A stretch of 10,706 nucleotides of DNA from positions 492,512 to 503,217 of the forward strand of contig FJOG01000032.1 of assembly GCA_900073065.1 (NCBI GenBank). The letters are read 5' to 3'. The notes under the pieces are model-generated. The model saw only the letters and a list, made by a program, of their open reading frames with translations, was not told the DNA's origin and ran no database searches. The stretch comes from Phialocephala subalpina (taxonomy: Eukaryota; Ascomycota; Leotiomycetes; Helotiales; Mollisiaceae). Positions 7,373-10,706 of this stretch are shown in pieces. Made by a program: the position numbers and the translations under genes. Numbering within the stretch: position 1 is the stretch's first letter; each line of letters starts with the position of its first letter.

Positions 7373-8925
7373 ATGTTACTGCTCCTCTTTTTGCTAGGTG
7401 TTGCCGTATTGAGCGTTGTCCGCTACCTCTACGTTGGTAAACAGCGATCTCCTGGCCTCCCTCCTGGCCCGCCAGGTCTTCCCATTATTGGAAATATCCT
7501 TCAGTCACCGACTACCTATCCATGGAGAGTTTACCATCAGTGGGGCAAGAAGTATGGACCGATATTCACACTTCAAATGGCACAGAATACCATCATCATG
7601 CTTGGGAGCCACCAAACCGCCAATGACCTCCTCAACAAGCGTAGCAACATCTACAGCTCTCGGCCACGGATGGTCATGGCAGGAGAATGTTTGGGTCACG
7701 GCATGTTGACATTGCTCATGCCCTACGGCCCTCGATGGCGCGCGCATCAGCGTCTCCAGATGTCCTGCCTCAGCAAGCAAGTCTCTACGACCTACTACGA
7801 ACTTCAGGAGATGGAAAGCAAGCACTTGGTTTTCCAATTCCTATCCACCAACGAGTTCACTGATTGCTTCCGACGCTATGCAGCAAGTTTGGTTTTTCCT
7901 TGGCCTATGGCAAGCGATTGACGGACATCCATGAGCCCGACCTGAAGGAACTGGACATAATCGTGGAAAATACTCTGACTACCTTGATCCCCGGGGCATG
8001 GGTTGTCGATACCCTTCCGTTCTTGAACATTTTACCTAAATGGCTTGCGTCTTGGAAGAAATACGCAGATAGACTCCACAATTTTGAATCCGCTGTCTAC
8101 TTAAAGAACTCTGCAAATGCAATAGCGTCGTCATCGTGGAACTGGTGTAAGCAAGTTGAGAGCCTGGCAAATGGGGCCATGTCACACGAAGAGTTGGCCT
8201 ACGATATTGGTATCATGTATGAAGTCTCTAGCGACACCACCACCATAGCCTTCGAAGTATTTACCCTGGCTGCGCTTCTCCATCCAAACGCCGTCCAAAA
8301 GGCCCAGGCGGAACTTGATCGTGTTGTTGGCCTGGACCGCCTCCCAAACTTTGGCGACAAAAACAACCTCCCGTACATTCACGCCTTTGCCAACGAGGTT
8401 CTACGCTGGCGTCCTGTTGCCGCTGGTGGGGTTCCCCACGCTGTTACGGAAGACGATGAGTACATGGGCTACCACATTCCGAAAGGAGCAACCGTCATCG
8501 CGAACCACTGGGCGATCTGCCAAGACGAATCCGTGTACGACAGTCCCGAACTATTCAATCCTGACCGCTGGATCGAGAACCCTAATCTCCCCTTAGCGAC
8601 TTTCGGCCACGGACGACGCACCTGCTTCGGTCAGCACGTTGCACGCAACTCGATGTTCATTATCATTGCACGACTTCTGTGGGCCTTCGACATTGATTAT
8701 TCGTTCGAGGAGAAGAGTGGGCATAAGGTCAGATTAATACCGGATCCAATGGCCATGACTCAGGGATTTAACTCAAAACCAATGCCGTTCAAGGCTAATT
8801 TCAAACCTCGAAGTCCGCATATGGAGGATGTTGTCAGAAGAGAGTGGGATGTGGAGGAGAAAGATGTCAGTGTGATTCTCAACCGCGTCCAAAAAGCCCA
8901 AGCTGCGCAGAAGCACAAGGCATAG
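7373..8925 (+). pseudogene. Microsomal-type cytochrome P450, one-base frameshift
   Basis: An intronless fungal P450 resembling enzymes often annotated as O-methylsterigmatocystin oxidoreductase-like; the substrate is unknown. Such enzymes are ER-anchored monooxygenases using electrons from NADPH-P450 reductase. Residues 1-21 form a hydrophobic anchor, followed by a proline hinge (PGLPPGPPGLP, 27-37). In frame-corrected numbering the C-helix is W122-RAHQ, the I-helix EVSSDTTT has Asp288 and Thr289, the K-helix ExxR is Glu342/Arg345, then comes FNPDRW, and the haem loop FGHGRRTCFG has its thiolate Cys418. Total length would be 517 residues, normal for the class. The frame breaks in a run of five T (7893-7897); one missing T explains it. 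As read, translation stops after 182 residues. An internal ATG at 7864 could give a soluble 353-residue piece with the haem loop but no anchor. There are no RIP-type stops despite RIPped flanks, so the lesion is recent or an assembly error. Confidence 0.9.
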
Positions 8926-9118
8926 ATCTGAGTTGTTATTGATACTAGGTTGAGATTTTTGGAGCTTTTGGAACGAGGTGTTAAGGCTGGCATTACGAGA
9001 GACGTTGTGAAAGGTCCTGAGCGGTATTAATATAGCCTTCGTGATCGTAATAAGGAGCCTATTCTAACGACTTAAGACCCGTTCTAACTCCTCGTAATCC
9101 TACTCGCTAGGAGTTGAA
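8926..9118. other. P450 3' flank with a 7-bp inverted repeat
   Basis: Normal-composition sequence between the P450 stop and the AT-rich block. It should contain the 3' untranslated region, but no clear polyadenylation signal stands out. AACTCCT (9086-9092) pairs with AGGAGTT (9109-9115) across 16 bases, a weak hairpin right at the edge of the AT-rich block. Confidence 0.35.
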
Positions 9119-10706
9119 ATTTTTAATAATATTACTAAGATAAAATTTACTTTAAAAATATATAAAGGGTAACCAATTATTACGAGTTATTAAAAAACAA
9201 TAAATAGAAATAAATAATAATTATATATAATTTTTTTCCTTTTTATTTTAAAGTTAATTAATAAATTTAATTATTAATTATTATTAATTTATTTAAATTT
9301 AATTTTAATAGTTTTTTTTTTATAAATAATAATAAATTTCAAAAGAATTTCTTATATATATTTAATTAATTATATAATAATTATTTATTAAAGAAATAAT
9401 AATAAAATTAGAATTTTTAATTTATATAATTTTCGAAATTTTATATTATTTATATTATTTAAATTATTCAATATTTACTTATAATATTATAAATATTTAA
9501 TTGCTTATTATAAAAATATATAATAAGAAAATTCAAAATATTTTTTTATTTAAAAGAAATAGATATTTATTTATTATAAAGATTAATATTAATTTTTTAA
9601 AAAAGGACAAAATAAAAATCACGTGAAAATTAAAATTAAAAAAGGAATAATCGATTTTCTTAAATTTCGATAAAAATATTATTAAATATAATTTTTCTAA
9701 TTAATAAAAAATTTTTTATTAATATATAATATTAAAAAAAAAATTTACTAAAAAATATTAAAATCTTTTTTTATTTATATTTTAAAAATTAATATAACTT
9801 TTTATATAAATTACTTTATATATATAAATAAATTAAAGTTTAATTAAAAGTTTTTATTTTCTAAATTTATTATTATATTATTAATTAATAAGTAATTATA
9901 TTTTTAATATATTTCTTTCGTTTCGAAAAAAGGAGCTTCGTTCGCTTTGATTGGCTCGATAAGCGAGCCAATAAGCGGCCCTTTTTCTTCCTTTATTTCG
10001 ATATATATATTATTTCGTAAATTTTATAAAAATATTTTTATAAGAAATTATAAAGTTTTCGATTTTATTATAATAAAAAGAAATTTTTAAAATCTTTTTT
10101 AAAAATTATATAATTAGGTAATTATAAAATTATAAAAAGAATAAAATTTTAGTATTTTAATATCTAATAATAATCTTAATACTTTAAGTAATAATATTTT
10201 AATATTCTAATATTTAATAATTTTATTATTTTAAATAAAAAATTTTTTAAAGTTTTTAAATATTTTAAAAGAATATTTTTTAAAACTTTTGATTTATATT
10301 TATATAATAACCGATTTATATATTAAAGAAAAATCCTTTAAAACTTTTTTAAAAATAATAAATTTTTTTTTTAATATTTTAATATTTTAATTATATATAA
10401 AAAATATTTCTCAATAAATTAATTAAAGAATTATATTTAATATTATTATTAAAGTTTAAGAAAATCAATTATTTCTTTTTTAATTTTATTTTTTATACAA
10501 TTTTTAATTTTTCCTTTTTAAAAAGAATTATATTAATTTTTATAACAAATAATTAATTATTATTTCAAGCGATTTTTTTTAATAAATTATATTTATTTTA
10601 TCGAAATTTATTTAAATTTATTTTATAAATAAAATAATAAAAATATAAAATATTATATTTATATAAATAATAATAATAAAGAAAATTTAAATAAATATAA
10701 AAATAA
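9119..10706. repeat. AT-rich, RIP-type gene-free block
   Basis: About 1.6 kb of A/T-dominated sequence with long homopolymer and TA-rich runs and no supportable reading frame on either strand. A single CACGTG survives at 9620-9625, and one GC-containing palindromic island lies at 9925-9990. Otherwise nothing is recognisable. Confidence 0.75.
9925..9990. repeat. Palindromic GC-containing island in AT-rich block
   Basis: The core is a perfect 8-bp inverted repeat, TTGGCTCG (9951-9958) with CGAGCCAA (9964-9971), around a 5-base loop. Symmetry continues imperfectly outward: a GCTT near each outer side of the core, then GAAAAAAGG on the left against CCCTTTTTC on the right. The whole hairpin is about 65 bases in a region otherwise almost devoid of G and C. 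It may be the surviving termini of a short foldback element or MITE, or a structured site protected from mutation. Confidence 0.55.

Noticed and set aside
7505..7837. Minus-strand open frame opposite the P450 N-terminal half
   Set aside because: It is a shadow of the P450 coding frame and has no features of its own. The same holds for other overlapping frames at 7416-7709, 8182-8382, 8315-8596 and 8760-8993.
9200..10700. Kilobase-scale palindrome centred on the 9951-9971 hairpin
   Set aside because: Matches such as AAATTTCGATAAAA on both sides are not symmetric about the centre and are expected in such AT-rich sequence.
1..10706. P450 and dioxygenase as one biosynthetic gene cluster
   Set aside because: They are about 2.5 kb apart, on opposite strands, separated by an AT-rich block. 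No backbone synthase, transporter or regulator gene lies in the window.

Overview
This window looks like nuclear DNA of a filamentous ascomycete (Pezizomycotina) with a two-compartment genome. Long, extremely AT-rich, gene-free blocks (about 1-600, 760-1270, 6413-7010 and 9119-10706) alternate with short blocks of ordinary base composition that hold the genes. A Tc1/mariner transposon at about 1275-2700 is ruined by C-to-T and G-to-A changes. At the key sites I read (lost catalytic Asp, TGG-to-TAG and CAA-to-TAA stops) these changes sit in CpA/TpG context. That is the signature of repeat-induced point mutation (RIP), a process known from this group of fungi. No species can be named from the sequence.

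Layout. 1-1270: AT-rich RIP-type DNA with a small GC-richer island at 640-745 carrying two CACGTG boxes, and a degenerate copy (433-620) of a repeat found again at 2720-2919. 1275-2700: dead Tc1 element with recognisable terminal inverted repeats and a transposase relic whose second and third catalytic positions still show DD34E spacing. 3075-4855 (minus): a five-exon gene for a TauD-type Fe(II)/2-oxoglutarate dioxygenase of 384 residues, complete except that intron 1 lacks an AG acceptor. 4856-5200: its promoter side, with a TATA-like box, a TCACGTG box, a 13-bp tandem repeat and a CGG-N5-CCG palindrome. 5200-6110: no recognisable gene, but a striking run of short hairpins at 5844-6015. 6111-6412: the 5' end of an unknown acidic protein gene that runs into AT-rich DNA. 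7140-7260: a perfect 30-bp inverted repeat around a 61-bp spacer, just upstream of a TATA box. 7373-8925 (plus): an intronless cytochrome P450 gene split by a one-base deletion. 9119-10706: AT-rich block with one GC-containing palindromic island at 9925-9990.

How the parts relate. The two enzyme genes sit on separate islands and nothing shows that they act in one pathway. Both are nearly complete and free of RIP-type stop codons, yet each has one lesion (a lost splice acceptor; a T missing from a homopolymer). They may be decaying accessory genes beside RIP-affected DNA, or the lesions may be assembly errors. No bacterial, viral or organelle genes, tRNA, rRNA or CRISPR arrays were recognised. 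The most unusual signals are the 30-bp perfect inverted repeat at the P450 promoter, the hairpin cluster, the duplicated segment beside the Tc1 element, and the altered P450 signature motifs.
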